Position numbers and translations under genes: made by a program
Shown here: positions 54,337-64,000 of the stretch, piece after piece
How the letters are laid out: each line of letters starts with the position of its first letter
How positions within the stretch are numbered: the first letter of the stretch is position 1
The notes under the pieces: generated by a model
What the model was told of the DNA's origin: nothing
The model's input: only the letters and a program-made list of their open reading frames with translations
Database searches by the model: none
Origin: an uncultured Actinomycetes bacterium
GTDB taxonomy: Bacteria > Actinomycetota > Actinomycetes > Mycobacteriales > Mycobacteriaceae
DNA length: 64,000 bases
Direction: 5' to 3'
Assembly: GCA_903884065.1 (NCBI GenBank)
Contig: CAISDL010000128.1
Span: forward strand, 1 to 64,000

Positions 54337-55531
54337 GGAGCGTGCGGATCAGCCCAAGGCTGTGGCTGAGGATGCGGGCGCTGAGTTCGCCTTCACCGCC
54401 GAACAGCAGGCACTGCGCACGGCGGTGCGCAAATTCAGCGCCGAGAACTTCGACGAGGCGACCGTGCGCCGACTGATGGAGTCCGAACCACGGTTCGACC
54501 CGACGGTGTGGCGGCGGCTTGGATCCGAACTCGGGGTGCTGGGGATGTCGGTGCCCGAAGCCGACGGCGGCGTCGGCGGATCCCTGGTCGACCAGGCCGT
54601 CGCCGTCGAGGAGTTCGGGGCGACGCTCGCCTGCGGTCCGCTGTTCGGGACCGTGTACCTGGCGGTCCCGGCTCTGGTGGCATGCCAGGGTGGCCCGGCC
54701 CGCGACGAGTTGCTGGCCGCATTGGTAGAAGGCGAGCGCACGGCCGCGTTCGCCGTCGCCGACCGCGCGGGAGGCTTCGATCCGTCCGCACTCACCGTGA
54801 CCGTCGACGGCGACACCCTCACCGGGACCGTCGACCAGGTTGTCGACGCCGACGCCGCCGACGAACTACTCATTGCCGCAGCGGGTTCCGGCGGAGTGAG
54901 CCTGTATGCGGTGGATGCCGCCGGACCAGGCGTTCAGCGCAGTCCGCTGTTCACCATGGACCTCACCCGACCGCAGGCCACGATCGTGCTGACCCGGGCA
55001 CCCGCACGTCTGCTGGCCGGTCCGGCCGACGCCGAGCGGGTGATCACCCACGCCCTGCAGGTCGGCGCGGCCCTGCTGGCCGTCGAACAGGTCGGGGCCG
55101 CACAGCATCTCCTGGACCTGTCGGTGGACTATGCGAAGTCGCGGCTGCAGTTCGGCCGCCAGATCGGCTCCTTCCAGGCGATCAAGCACAAGCTCGCCGA
55201 CATGCTCGTCGACCTCGAGCACGCCAGATCGGCGGCCTACCACGCCGTGTGGGCGCTCTCCTACGGCTCCGACGACCCCGCGCTGGCCGCTGCCATCGCC
55301 CAGGCACTCAGTTCCGCTGCACTGCAACGCATTGCGGCCGACGCCATCCAAGTGCACGGCGGTATCGGATTCACCTGGGAACACCAGGCGCATCTGTACT
55401 TCAAACGCGCCGCCACCGACGCCGCTCTGCTGGGCACTGCCGAACAGCACCGGGCGCGGGTGGCCGATATTGTCCTCGATACCGCTGTGGCACACAGCGG
55501 GGCGGTGAAAGTGGCTACCGGCCAGGGGTAA
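54329..55531 (+). CDS. Acyl-CoA dehydrogenase, second subunit of a pair
   Basis: About 400 residues. N-terminal FTAEQQALRTAVRKF, central LGVLGMSVPEADGGVGG, and C-terminal DAIQVHGGIGFTWEHQAHLY (family signature). GTG 54329 has a strong GGAGG site within the previous gene. The middle domain is less well conserved than in single-subunit ACADs, fitting a heteromeric partner. Confidence 0.88.
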   Translation: MAEERADQPKAVAEDAGAEFAFTAEQQALRTAVRKFSAENFDEATVRRLMESEPRFDPTVWRRLGSELGVLGMSVPEADGGVGGSLVDQAVAVEEFGATLACGPLFGTVYLAVPALVACQGGPARDELLAALVEGERTAAFAVADRAGGFDPSALTVTVDGDTLTGTVDQVVDADAADELLIAAAGSGGVSLYAVDAAGPGVQRSPLFTMDLTRPQATIVLTRAPARLLAGPADAERVITHALQVGAALLAVEQVGAAQHLLDLSVDYAKSRLQFGRQIGSFQAIKHKLADMLVDLEHARSAAYHAVWALSYGSDDPALAAAIAQALSSAALQRIAADAIQVHGGIGFTWEHQAHLYFKRAATDAALLGTAEQHRARVADIVLDTAVAHSGAVKVATGQG

Positions 55532-55591
55532 AGGCTCGACCGCGGCGGCACCCGGGCCGCTAGCGTCTCGCAGGATAATGATGGAGGAAGC

Positions 55592-56050
55592 ATGGCGGAC
55601 AAGGTGTCGGACTCGGTCAGGATCAACGCCTCTCCCGAAGAGGTGATGGCCGTGATCGCCGATCTCGAGGACTATCCCAACTGGAGCGAAGGTTTCACGA
55701 GCGTGGAGATCGTCACCACCCACGACGACGGAGCTGCCAAGGACGCGGCGTTCAGCATCTCCACTCCCGTGGGCAAGGACACCTACGAGATCTCCTACGT
55801 GTGGACCGGCAACGCGGCGGTCAGTTGGACGCTGAACTCCGACGACGCCGGCAAGCCGAAGTCGAGCATGATGAAGAAGTTGGACGGCACCTACCGGCTC
55901 ACGCCCGACGGGGACGGCACGAAGGTGACCTACGAGCTGGAGATCGACCCGAAGATCCCGATGATGGGCTTCATGAAGAAGAAGGCCGCCTCGACGATCG
56001 TCGACCAGGCACTCAACGGACTGAAGAAGCGGGTCGAGAAGGGCGCCTAG
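55592..56050 (+). CDS. SRPBCC (START-like) family protein
   Basis: 152 residues with the polyketide cyclase/START pattern: INASPEEVMAVIADLEDYPN at the N-terminus, YRLTPDGDGTKVTYELEID, and a C-terminal helix VDQALNGLKKRVEK. Forms a hydrophobic cavity; may bind a lipid or acyl product. ATG 55592 with GGAGG site, 60 bases after the ACAD pair on the same strand. Confidence 0.86.
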   Translation: MADKVSDSVRINASPEEVMAVIADLEDYPNWSEGFTSVEIVTTHDDGAAKDAAFSISTPVGKDTYEISYVWTGNAAVSWTLNSDDAGKPKSSMMKKLDGTYRLTPDGDGTKVTYELEIDPKIPMMGFMKKKAASTIVDQALNGLKKRVEKGA

Positions 56051-56164
56051 TCGAGTCGACGATGCCGCCGAGGGACGAGGCGGAGGAGGAGCGAGACAAC
56101 AGGGACAGTCGAGTCGACGATGCCGCCGAGGGACGAGGCGGAGGAGCAGCGAGACAACAGGGAC
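56049..56164. repeat. 58-bp direct tandem repeat, two copies
   Basis: 56049-56106 is repeated at 56107-56164, with one mismatch (position of GAGGAG versus GAGCAG). It begins with the SRPBCC stop codon. The unit is purine-rich (GAGGGACGAGGCGGAGGA) and GC-rich. The 273-bp gap (56051-56323) otherwise shows no gene. Resembles mycobacterial intergenic tandem repeats and may vary in copy number. Confidence 0.85.
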
Positions 56165-56323
56165 CAGGCTGCGGCCCAGCACTTTTCGTGCCGTTTCCAA
56201 CTCGAGTCTTCTTCGTTCCCCTGACGTTATCCGCTGAGCCGCCGAGCGCCGCTTTCCTGTCGGGACCCGCCCATAACCTGCCTCAGTAGACACACCCCTG
56301 AGCCGGTAAGGAGACCGTTGATC

Positions 56324-56500
56324 ATGGCGAACAGAATCACTGCGCAACACGTCACCGACAGCGCGAAGTTCGATTTGTACTGCAGCCGGCATGCGATTCG
56401 TCCCAGGACCGCAATCGCTGAACTGATCGCCATGGCCTTGGCGTTACCCGAGGACATTTTGGACTACCTGCGCGAGCAGACGGTCAACACCGCGGCCTGA
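56324..56500 (+). CDS. Small hypothetical protein
   Basis: 58 residues: ANRITAQHVTDSAKFDLYCS, then RTAIAELIAMALALPEDILD. AAGGAG lies 10 bases before ATG 56324; TTG 56318 is possible. Helix-rich with a hydrophobic middle; no family recognised. Convergent with the patatin gene. Confidence 0.55.
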   Translation: MANRITAQHVTDSAKFDLYCSRHAIRPRTAIAELIAMALALPEDILDYLREQTVNTAA

Positions 56501-56524
56501 CGGCCGGCCTGGTTACGCACTCGC

Positions 56525-57565
56525 TCAGCGGAAGTGCTGGCGGTAGGCGGCTTCGTCCCATCCGGTCAGAAACGTCGTCGCCGCGTCGTATCCCTTGAGG
56601 TAGAGCGCGTCGATCTCCGGGTCGGTGATGTCGAAATCCAGAACACCGACATCACCGGAGTCGACCCGGATGGTGCGGGCGCTCACCCACGGCTGACTCA
56701 AGTAGGCCTGGTCGCGGCCGACGAGCACCGTGGTGATCACGTCCTCCAGTAGATGTGGGCCGCCGAAGACCCGCAGCGGCGCCAGGCCCGGCACCACTTT
56801 GTCGTTGCCGGCCGGCAGATTCGGCAGCACCGTCACTCCCAGGGTCGGCCAACGGGGAGGTTTCCCGTCGAGGCGGTCCAGGGAGTCGATGGGGTAGTTG
56901 GACAGCAGTCCGCCGTCGAGCAGCGTCGACTCCAATCCGGCCGCGCTCGTCAGCCGCACCGGACGGAACAGGAAGGGAATCGACATCGAGGCCCGCACCG
57001 CATCGGCGACGGACTGCTCGTCGGGGTCGAGGCCGTACACGCTCCGGTAGTCCCACGGCAGCCGGACCAGTTGTCCGCGGGTCACGTCGGTGGCCGTGAC
57101 CACCAGCCGGTACCGGCGGTCGTCGGGGACCTGGCGGTCGTCGAGGCGCAGATCCCCGAAGGTCTCCACGCCCAGACCCTTCAGCTGCGCGGCGACGAAG
57201 TCATGCACGTAATCACCCTTGTAGACACCATTGCCCTGCAGGATCGCCCAGGCCGGTCCCAGCAGCGGAACCCGCTCGATCGGACCCGGGTCGAGGAACT
57301 TCCCGTAGTCCAGACTCAGCACCAGATCGCGGATATCATGCGGCCCAAGGGTATTGGACTTTGCTGCCGCGGCGACGATCGAACCGACGATGGAACCGGC
57401 CGAGGTGCCGGCGATCCGGTTGGCGCGGTAGCCCGCCTCCATCAGCCTGACGACGGCGCCGACCAGTCCGATACCTTTGACTCCGCCGCCGGCGAGCACA
57501 AGATCGAGTGGTCTGGTCCGCTTGGTCCTGGACGTCGCGGTCCTTGATGTCGTCGCCATGATCAC
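56525..57565 (-). CDS. Patatin-like phospholipase
   Basis: About 346 residues. Glycine-rich oxyanion loop LAGGGVKGIGLVGA, catalytic Ser55 in GTSAGSIVGS, and Asp in LLDGGLLSNYP. Ser-Asp dyad acyl hydrolase on membrane lipids. GTG 57565 overlaps the hrpA stop (GTGA); ATG 57559 is an alternative start. Co-transcribed with hrpA; no functional link is obvious. Confidence 0.9.
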   Translation of the reverse strand: MIMATTSRTATSRTKRTRPLDLVLAGGGVKGIGLVGAVVRLMEAGYRANRIAGTSAGSIVGSIVAAAAKSNTLGPHDIRDLVLSLDYGKFLDPGPIERVPLLGPAWAILQGNGVYKGDYVHDFVAAQLKGLGVETFGDLRLDDRQVPDDRRYRLVVTATDVTRGQLVRLPWDYRSVYGLDPDEQSVADAVRASMSIPFLFRPVRLTSAAGLESTLLDGGLLSNYPIDSLDRLDGKPPRWPTLGVTVLPNLPAGNDKVVPGLAPLRVFGGPHLLEDVITTVLVGRDQAYLSQPWVSARTIRVDSGDVGVLDFDITDPEIDALYLKGYDAATTFLTGWDEAAYRQHFR

Positions 57566-60500
57566 CCCTCGAGTACGGCGTCGATCGCACGGTAGATGCG
57601 CTGCTCGCTGACCGGGCGAGCGGTGCCCAGTTGTTGCGCCCAGAGGCTGACCCGGAATTCCTGGATCAACCGGTCGATGTCGCGGACGTCCTCGCCCGCC
57701 GCCCGCGCGGGCGAGAGAGCCCGCACCAGCTCGTCGTGGGCGTCCTGGACGGCGTGGACGCGGGCCATCCGCTCACGGTCGGCACCCGGCGCCTGCGCAA
57801 GCCGGTCCAGCCGTCGGGAGACGGCGGTGAGATAGCGCGTCAGGTCGTTGAGGTAGACCGCACCGGTGGCCGCGACGAACCCGGGGCCGACCAGCGCCGC
57901 CACGTGCCTGCGGATGTCGGCGACTGCGTCGGCCTGGGCGGGTGGTGGGTTGCCCGGCAGTGCCAGGTTCACCTCCTGCAGTGCCGCAAGTGCCTTCTCG
58001 ACCCGGCCGAGTATCTCGGCGGTGGTCTGCGCAAGTGCGCCGGCCACCCGTTGACGCGCGGCCTCGAAGTCGGCGCGGTTCCAGACCTCGGGTACCAGCA
58101 CGTCGACCGCGGCGTCCGCGCAATCCTCGAGCAGCGCCGCCAGCGACCCGTCCGGATTGTTGCCGAGTACCAGCCGGCGCCGCGGATCGAGTTGTTTCTC
58201 GAGGGCTTTCGCCGGAGAGGGAACGTTGAGCCGCAACAGTCTTCGCACGCCCGCGCGCATCGCGGCATCCCGTTCGGCCGCGTTGGCGAACACCCGAAGA
58301 TCGACCGCTGCTGCCGTCGCGACCAGACCGGGGTAGCCGCGAATTCCGGCGCTCTCGATGCTGCGCGGCATGGCGTCGAGGTCATCGGGCCAACTGCGAA
58401 GGCCGGTGCGCTCCAGGGTCCCGACCGCTTCGACGACGGCGCGCCGGGTCTGTCCGGCCAACTTCGTCTGCAGTGCGCCGAGGTCCTTGCCCCGGGCCAA
58501 CTCCGCCCCGTCGGGAGCTTCGACGGCGAAGGTGACGCGCAGATGGGCGGGCAACTTGTCCAGATCGAAAGCGTGGATCGGAACGAGAATCCCACTGGCC
58601 CGATGCAATTCCCGTTGCAACGTCTCCAGCAGCGACTCGTCGCCGGGTTCCAGGTGCGCCAGCACGGCGCGGGCGGTGTCGGGCGCGGGAACGAAGTTGC
58701 GGCGCAACTCCTTCGGCAGCGAGCGGATCAACGCGGTCACCAGTTCCTCCCGCAATGCGGGAACCTGCCAGCCGAACTCCTCCCCGCCCAACCGGGCGAG
58801 CACGGCCACCGGCACGTGCACGGTGACCCCGTCGTCGGTCGCACCGGGTTCAAAACGGTAGGACAGCGGTAGCGCCAGATCGCCGGCCTGCCAGTGGTCC
58901 GGACGGTCGGCGTCGGCATCGGCGACCCGCAGCAGGTCGCCGCGGTTCATGGTCAGCAACTCCGGCGCACGGTGTCGCTGTTTGCGCCACCACCCGTCGA
59001 AGTGCCTGGCCGACAGGACATCCGGCGGGATGCGAGCGTCGTAGAAGGCGAAGATCTCGTCGTCTCCGACCAGCAGGTCGCGCCGGCGGGCGCGTTCTTC
59101 CAACTCGGCCACCTCCGCACGCAGCCGGGCGTTGTCGGCGAAGAAGTGGTGGCGGGTCTGCCAGTCCTCCTCGACCAGAGCGTGGCGGATGAACAGCTCG
59201 CGGGCCGCCTGCGGATCGACGGCCGCGTAGCCGATCCGGCGGCGCGCGACCAGCGGCAGGCCGAAGAGCGTCACCCGCTCGTAGGCCTGGACGGCCCCGC
59301 GCTGGGCATCCCAGTGCGGCTCGCTGTAGGTGCGCTGGAGCAGGTGTCCGGCCACTCGTTCGACGACTTCCGGTTCGATGCGCGCCGCGGTACGCCCGTA
59401 GAGCCGGCTGGTCTCGACCAGATCGGCGACCACCACCCAGCGCGGTGGTCGCCGGGTCAGCACCGAGCCCGGGGCCAGCACGAACTTCGCGTTGCGCGCC
59501 CCGGTGTACTCACGCGAATCGCCCTCGCGCAGCCCGACGTGCGACAGCAATCCCGCCACCAGTGCCGCATGCACCCGCGCGGCATCGGCGGGCTCTGCGG
59601 CGGCGTCCTGCTGACCACCGCGCAGGCCGATACCCGCCGCGATGCCGCGCAGTTGACCGACCAGGTCCTGCCACTCCCTGATCCGCAGGTAGTGCAGGAA
59701 CTCCTCGCGGCACATCCTGCGAAACGCACTGCTCGACAAAGCTTTACGTTGCCCGCGCAGGTAATTCCACAGGTTGAGGTAGGACATGAAGTCACTGCTC
59801 TCGTCGGCGAACCGGGCGTGTTTGGCCCGCGCGGCCTCCTCCCGGTCAGCGGGCCGTTCCCGGGGATCGGGAATGGACAGCGCCGCGGCGAGCACGAGCA
59901 CTTCCGTGAGGCAGCCTTCGGTGTCGGCCTGCAGGATCATCCGGCCCAGCCTGGGGTCCACCGGAAGCTGAGCCAGTCTGCGGCCGAGTTCGGTGATGGA
60001 GCCCTCGGCATCGAAGGCACCCAACTCCTGGAGGACGGCGATACCGTCGTTGACGCTGCGCCGGTCAGGCGGGTCGAGGAACGGGAAGTCGGCGACGTCC
60101 CCGAGTTTCAGAGCGGCCATCTGCAGGATCACCGCGGCCAGATTGGTCCGCAGGATCTCCGGATCGGTGTACCGGGGCCTGCCCTCGAAGTCCGACTCGG
60201 AGTACAGCCGGATGCAGACCCCGGGCGCGGTGCGCCCCGAACGGCCGGCCCGCTGGGCGGCCGACGCCTGGGAGATCGGTTCGATGGGCAGCCGCTGCAC
60301 CTTGGTTCGTCGGCTGTAGCGGGAGATCCGCGCCGTACCCGGGTCGACCACGTACCGGATACCCGGCACGGTCAACGACGTCTCGGCGACGTTGGTCGCC
60401 AGCACCACCCGCCGGGTCAGCCGGCTGTTACTGGGTGCGAAAACCCTATGCTGCTCGGCCGTCGGCAGCCGGGCGTACAGCGGCAGCACCTCGACGTCGC

Positions 60501-61536
60501 GCGGGTTTCCGCGATAGGCGGCCCGGATCGCCTCTGCGGTGTCCCGAATCTCCCGCTCCCCGGAGAGGAAGACCAGCACGTCTCCGGGTGGTTCGGCTGA
60601 AAGCTCCTGCAGCGCATCGAGAATGGCTTCGGTCTGATCGCGGGGCTCGATCCTGACGACCTCGTGATCGGGGTCGTCCGGGTCACCCTCCTGGTCGTCG
60701 CCGGCCACGTTTGGTGCGGGCAGCTCCAAGGGTCGGTATCGGATCTCGACCGGGTAGGTGCGGCCGGTCACCTCGACGATGGGGGCGTCTGCGAAGTGTG
60801 CGGAGAACCGTTCGGGCTCGATGGTGGCGGAGGTGACGATCAGTTTGAGGTCCGGCCGGCGGGGCAGCAGCTGACGCAGGTAGCCGAGCAGGAAGTCGAT
60901 GTTGAGGCTGCGCTCGTGCGCCTCGTCGAGGATGAGGGTGTCGTAGCGCAGCAGTTGCCGGTCGCGCTGGATCTCGGCGAGCAGGATCCCGTCGGTCATG
61001 AGCTTGACCAGGGTGCGGTCGCTGACCTGGTCGGTGAACCGCACGCTGTAACCGACGGTGTAATCCGCCGGTCGCTGCGCTCCTGCGCGCCGCTCCTCGC
61101 CCAGGGGCGTGCCGAGTTCCTCGGCGATGCGCTCGGCGACGGTGCGGGCAGCCAGGCGGCGTGGCTGGGTGTGCCCGATCATTCCGCGCACACCGCGGCC
61201 GATGTCCAGGCAGATCTTGGGCAGCTGGGTGGTCTTGCCGGATCCGGTCTCCCCAGCCACCACGATGACCTGGTGGGCGGAGATGGCCGCGCCCAGTTCT
61301 TCACGCACGCGGCTGACCGGCAGATCCGGATAACTGATGGCCGGAACGGCGGCGGCCCGAGCGGCCACCAGAAGCTCCGCGTTCGACACCTGCCGGGACA
61401 GTTCGTCGAATTTCTCGGCGCTGACCGGTGGTCGCAGCGATCGCAGCCGGCGGCCGAGGCGGGCGGCGTCGCGCAGGGTCAGTCCGTCCAGTCGCGCACG
61501 CAACTCGCGTACGTCAGCTCCGGACGCCTGGGACAC
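57562..61536 (-). CDS. hrpA: ATP-dependent RNA helicase HrpA
   Basis: 1324 residues, typical for bacterial HrpA. Walker A GETGSGKTTQLP (Lys101), DEAH in LILDEAHERSLN, SATIEPERF (motif III), QASAAQRAGRSGRTAPG (motif VI), followed by the long HrpA C-terminal region with DUF3418. It remodels RNA using ATP. GTG 61536. It is the first gene of an operon with the patatin gene. Confidence 0.95.
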   Translation of the reverse strand: MSQASGADVRELRARLDGLTLRDAARLGRRLRSLRPPVSAEKFDELSRQVSNAELLVAARAAAVPAISYPDLPVSRVREELGAAISAHQVIVVAGETGSGKTTQLPKICLDIGRGVRGMIGHTQPRRLAARTVAERIAEELGTPLGEERRAGAQRPADYTVGYSVRFTDQVSDRTLVKLMTDGILLAEIQRDRQLLRYDTLILDEAHERSLNIDFLLGYLRQLLPRRPDLKLIVTSATIEPERFSAHFADAPIVEVTGRTYPVEIRYRPLELPAPNVAGDDQEGDPDDPDHEVVRIEPRDQTEAILDALQELSAEPPGDVLVFLSGEREIRDTAEAIRAAYRGNPRDVEVLPLYARLPTAEQHRVFAPSNSRLTRRVVLATNVAETSLTVPGIRYVVDPGTARISRYSRRTKVQRLPIEPISQASAAQRAGRSGRTAPGVCIRLYSESDFEGRPRYTDPEILRTNLAAVILQMAALKLGDVADFPFLDPPDRRSVNDGIAVLQELGAFDAEGSITELGRRLAQLPVDPRLGRMILQADTEGCLTEVLVLAAALSIPDPRERPADREEAARAKHARFADESSDFMSYLNLWNYLRGQRKALSSSAFRRMCREEFLHYLRIREWQDLVGQLRGIAAGIGLRGGQQDAAAEPADAARVHAALVAGLLSHVGLREGDSREYTGARNAKFVLAPGSVLTRRPPRWVVVADLVETSRLYGRTAARIEPEVVERVAGHLLQRTYSEPHWDAQRGAVQAYERVTLFGLPLVARRRIGYAAVDPQAARELFIRHALVEEDWQTRHHFFADNARLRAEVAELEERARRRDLLVGDDEIFAFYDARIPPDVLSARHFDGWWRKQRHRAPELLTMNRGDLLRVADADADRPDHWQAGDLALPLSYRFEPGATDDGVTVHVPVAVLARLGGEEFGWQVPALREELVTALIRSLPKELRRNFVPAPDTARAVLAHLEPGDESLLETLQRELHRASGILVPIHAFDLDKLPAHLRVTFAVEAPDGAELARGKDLGALQTKLAGQTRRAVVEAVGTLERTGLRSWPDDLDAMPRSIESAGIRGYPGLVATAAAVDLRVFANAAERDAAMRAGVRRLLRLNVPSPAKALEKQLDPRRRLVLGNNPDGSLAALLEDCADAAVDVLVPEVWNRADFEAARQRVAGALAQTTAEILGRVEKALAALQEVNLALPGNPPPAQADAVADIRRHVAALVGPGFVAATGAVYLNDLTRYLTAVSRRLDRLAQAPGADRERMARVHAVQDAHDELVRALSPARAAGEDVRDIDRLIQEFRVSLWAQQLGTARPVSEQRIYRAIDAVLEG

Positions 61537-61580
61537 TGTCGTGAGGATAGTTGGCCGCCTATCGGGAAGGAGCCACGGCC

Positions 61581-61745
61581 ATGACGACCTGGCTGATCGT
61601 CGGCGCTCTGTTGTTGCTCGCCGTCGGCCTGGTGTCCAGCCAGCTGTTCCGGCTCAAGGACTGGCTGAACAGACAGCCGGCCATTCCCAACCCGGAGACC
61701 GACCCGCAGGCACCCGACCATCCGGGCGACTCCGAGCCGCGGTAA
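61581..61745 (+). CDS. Small single-span membrane protein
   Basis: 54 residues: N-terminal span (TTWLIVGALLLLAVGLVSSQ) and a Pro/Asp-rich cytoplasmic or outer tail (PAIPNPETDPQAPDHPGD). AAGGAG site before ATG 61581. Divergent from hrpA across 44 bases. Function unknown. Confidence 0.7.
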   Translation: MTTWLIVGALLLLAVGLVSSQLFRLKDWLNRQPAIPNPETDPQAPDHPGDSEPR

Positions 61746-61771
61746 GCCGTGCCCGTCGACGGCACGAGAAC

Positions 61772-62461
61772 TCAGATCCGGGTGGTCAACTGGTTGTAGA
61801 TCAGCGGGGCGATCTTCTCGGCGAGGTAGACGTGGCCGGCGTCGGTGGGATGCACCCCGTCGTGGCCGATCAGATCGGGCCGACCGACGAACCAGTTCGC
61901 GGCGATCGGATCGATGAACGTCGCACCGATGCCGGCGGCCTGCACCCGCAGGCTGTTGCGGATGGTCAGTACCGCCGGCGGCGGGGTTGCGGTGGGCCAG
62001 GGCGGCCCGATGACCAGAAATCTCGCGTCGGGCGCGGCGAACCGCGCCAGGTGGAGCGTGCCGGCTGCCATGTCCGGGAATGCGGCCGGGTTCACCGGTT
62101 GGTCGTTGCGGGATCCGAAGAACACCACCAGGACGTCATTGCGGCGCACCGCCCGCGCCGTCAGGTCCTGGAAGACGCTGCCGCGGTTGCCGGGTTGTCC
62201 GTAGCCGGCACCACCCTCGGCCGCCACGTCGGCTTCGATGTCGACCCCGCGCCGGGCCAGCATTTTCCAGGCCTGCTCTGTCCAGGACCGGGGTCCGTTG
62301 CCACCCTCGTTGGAACCGGCGGTGTAGGAGTCGCCGATGACGGCGATGCGGGTCGGCGTCGCGGCCCGGACCGCCGGTGCACCGGAAACGCCCGACACCG
62401 TACCGGCGACCACGATCATGGTCGCCGCAGCAGCGCGAAAAGCGGCTTGCCTCAGGTTCAT
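61772..62461 (-). CDS. Secreted SGNH/GDSL hydrolase
   Basis: About 229 residues. Signal peptide (AAATMIVVAGTVSGVSGAPA), block I Ser in RIAVIGDSYTAG, block III-like FGSRNDQ (Asn), and C-terminal DGVHPTDAGH with catalytic Asp and His. An exported esterase/lipase or acyl-glycan hydrolase. ATG 62461 has AGAGG 5 bases upstream; GTG 62467 is an alternative. Confidence 0.9.
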   Translation of the reverse strand: MNLRQAAFRAAAATMIVVAGTVSGVSGAPAVRAATPTRIAVIGDSYTAGSNEGGNGPRSWTEQAWKMLARRGVDIEADVAAEGGAGYGQPGNRGSVFQDLTARAVRRNDVLVVFFGSRNDQPVNPAAFPDMAAGTLHLARFAAPDARFLVIGPPWPTATPPPAVLTIRNSLRVQAAGIGATFIDPIAANWFVGRPDLIGHDGVHPTDAGHVYLAEKIAPLIYNQLTTRI

Positions 62462-62598
62462 CGGCACCTCTCAGCTTCAAAAGCCTAATGCCGTCTCAGC
62501 CGGCGCGGGCGGAGGTTGACGCCGGCCGCGTCTGCCGTTCGCTCACGACCGCCTGCAACCTGCCCGGCGGCGCCGAGCGGACACGCCTCCTCGATGGC

Positions 62599-64000
62599 TC
62601 AGAGAACGTCGAGGATGTCGTTCTTCAACGCCTCGGCCTGGGTTCCGAAGACGGCCTGCACACTGCTGCCGACCTCGATCACGCCCGCGGCCCCGAGGCT
62701 CTTGAGCCGGCCGTGGTCCACCTTGGACGGGTCGGCGACATCCATCCGCAGCCGCGTGATGCACGCGTCGACATTGACCAGGTTCTCCCGGCCGCCGAAC
62801 GCTGCGATCAACTGCTCGGCCTTGCTGTCGGCGAGCGGACGGGCCACGGTCGCCACGGCCGCCCCCGCGGTCGGGATGGCGGTGGCCGCGACAGCGCCCT
62901 CGCTGAGGTTCGCCCGCTCCTCGGCCTCGAACTCGCCCTCCGGTTCGCGGCCCGGGGTGCGCATGTTCCACTTCACGATCGCAAACCGGAACAGCAGGTA
63001 GTAGAGGACGAAGAACACCAGGCCCATGACGATGAGCAACGGGACGTTCTTGGCCGCCGGTGCGGTGCCGTAGAGCAGAAGGTCCATCAAACCGGCGGAG
63101 AACGAGAAGCCCAGGTGGATGTCGAGCAGGTAGGCGATCGCCAGCGACAACCCGGTGAGGATCGCGTGAATGATGTAGAGCGGGAACGCCACGAACATGA
63201 AGGCGAACTCCAACGGTTCGGTGACGCCGGTGAGGAACGCCGTCAGCCCGGCGGCGGACAGAATGCCGAAGGCCACCTTCTTCTGCCGTGCGTTGGCCAC
63301 CTGGATCATCGCCAGCGCCGCTCCCGGCAACCCGAACATCAGGATCGGGTAGAAACCTGCGGTCAGGTGCCCGCCGGTCGGATCCCCGGCGGCGAAGCGG
63401 CTCAGTTCACCTGTGACGAGGGTGCCATCCGGCTTCTGGAAGCTGCCGTAGATGAACCACACGTAGGAGTTGAGAATGTGGTGCAGCCCAATGGGAATGA
63501 GCATCCGGTTGGCGAAGCCGTACACGAATGCACCGAACGCCCCGGCGCCGCCGATGAACTTGCCCAAACCGGTCAGTCCGGCATCGAAAATTGGGTAAAG
63601 GTAGCTCATCGCGAACGCCACCACCAGCACGGTGACCGAGACCGCGATGGGCACGAACCGCCGGCCGCCGAAGAAGCCGAGATACGGCGGCAACTTGATG
63701 GTGTGGTAGCGGTCGAACAGCCACGCGGTGATCAGCCCGACCACGATGCCGCCGAGCACGCTGTAGTTGATCTGGGCCTGCTTGCCCGCTTTGTCCAGCA
63801 CGCCATCCAGGACGAACGGCGACATGGTCTTGAATACGGCCTGCATCACCAGGTAGCCGACGACCGCGGCCAGGGCGGTGGAACCGTCGGCCTTTCGGGC
63901 GAACCCGATCGCCACACCGACAGCGAACAGCATGGCCAGGTTGTCGAACAGTGCGCCACCGGCCGCGCTCATGGCCTGGAAGAACGGGCCGATCACCGGG
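62599..64000 (-). CDS. PTS EIICB permease, GlcNAc/glucose type (5' end outside window)
   Basis: At least 466 residues, open to the right edge. IIC spans ([40 protein letters not shown]) include the sugar-site signature [13 protein letters not shown], then a charged linker ([13 protein letters not shown]) and IIB (about the last 85 residues) with phospho-Cys in [13 protein letters not shown]. It belongs to the glucose/N-acetylglucosamine family; the sugar cannot be fixed. The N-terminus (about 40 residues) is missing. It needs PtsI and HPr encoded at 11.5-17.4 kb. Confidence 0.92.
   Translation of the reverse strand, partial: PVIGPFFQAMSAAGGALFDNLAMLFAVGVAIGFARKADGSTALAAVVGYLVMQAVFKTMSPFVLDGVLDKAGKQAQINYSVLGGIVVGLITAWLFDRYHTIKLPPYLGFFGGRRFVPIAVSVTVLVVAFAMSYLYPIFDAGLTGLGKFIGGAGAFGAFVYGFANRMLIPIGLHHILNSYVWFIYGSFQKPDGTLVTGELSRFAAGDPTGGHLTAGFYPILMFGLPGAALAMIQVANARQKKVAFGILSAAGLTAFLTGVTEPLEFAFMFVAFPLYIIHAILTGLSLAIAYLLDIHLGFSFSAGLMDLLLYGTAPAAKNVPLLIVMGLVFFVLYYLLFRFAIVKWNMRTPGREPEGEFEAEERANLSEGAVAATAIPTAGAAVATVARPLADSKAEQLIAAFGGRENLVNVDACITRLRMDVADPSKVDHGRLKSLGAAGVIEVGSSVQAVFGTQAEALKNDILDVL

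Overview
The window is high-GC actinobacterial DNA from a mycobacterium, most probably a free-living, fast-growing Mycolicibacterium-type species. Recognisable mycobacterial genes include fadE2-ptpB, serS, pheA, sodA, espR, a membrane-anchored Hns protein, rraA and the Rv3813c-Rv3819 block (Rv numbers are recalled, not searched). A complete fructose PTS, a second PTS permease and a GH18 chitinase point to a saprophyte, because M. tuberculosis lacks a sugar PTS. No rRNA, tRNA, CRISPR array, insertion sequence or phage gene was seen.

Layout. 1-11.5 kb: the 3' part of a secreted chitinase; fadE2 and ptpB; DUF456 and DUF1989 proteins; a collapsed quinone oxidoreductase remnant; an SDR enzyme; a class A beta-lactamase; a SAM methyltransferase; two TetR regulators; a FUSC exporter. 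11.5-17.4 kb: fructose PTS locus with ptsI divergent from deoR-fruK-fruA-ptsH. 17.4-20.4 kb: sulfide/persulfide operon cstR-cstB-sqr with two operator-like palindromes. 20.4-28.3 kb: HAD phosphatase, two tandem acyltransferases, an MBL-Rieske fusion, serS and envelope genes. 28.3-32.6 kb: an apparent envelope operon with a sedolisin lipoprotein and a zinc-ribbon polytopic protein. 32.7-41.8 kb: phosphoglycerate mutase family, pheA, CPBP protein, LCP ligase, GDPD, DUF4328, sodA, espR. 41.8-44.3 kb: a three-gene operon (secreted Pro-rich protein, ImmA-like metallopeptidase, polytopic protein) convergent with espR. 44.4-49.3 kb: DUF6474, CopC, Hns, rraA, class A PBP. 49.4-64 kb: PHP protein, FAD oxidoreductase, DUF1295 protein, a collapsed lipoprotein hydrolase, two acyl-CoA dehydrogenases, SRPBCC, patatin, HrpA helicase, GDSL hydrolase and a PTS EIICB permease cut by the window edge.

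How the genes work together. PtsI and HPr flank the fructose genes and can also energise the second PTS permease at the right edge; with the chitinase at the left edge this suggests use of chitin-derived sugar. CstR, CstB and SQR form a sulfide-oxidation and persulfide-detoxification unit. Several genes act on the cell envelope (LCP ligase, PBP, acyltransferases, sedolisin, GDPD, Hip1-like remnant). Tight stop/start overlaps (ATGA, GTGA, TTGA) are very common and indicate translationally coupled operons. Gene order joins blocks that in M. tuberculosis lie on opposite sides of oriC (Rv0144-Rv0154c and Rv3813c-Rv3856c).
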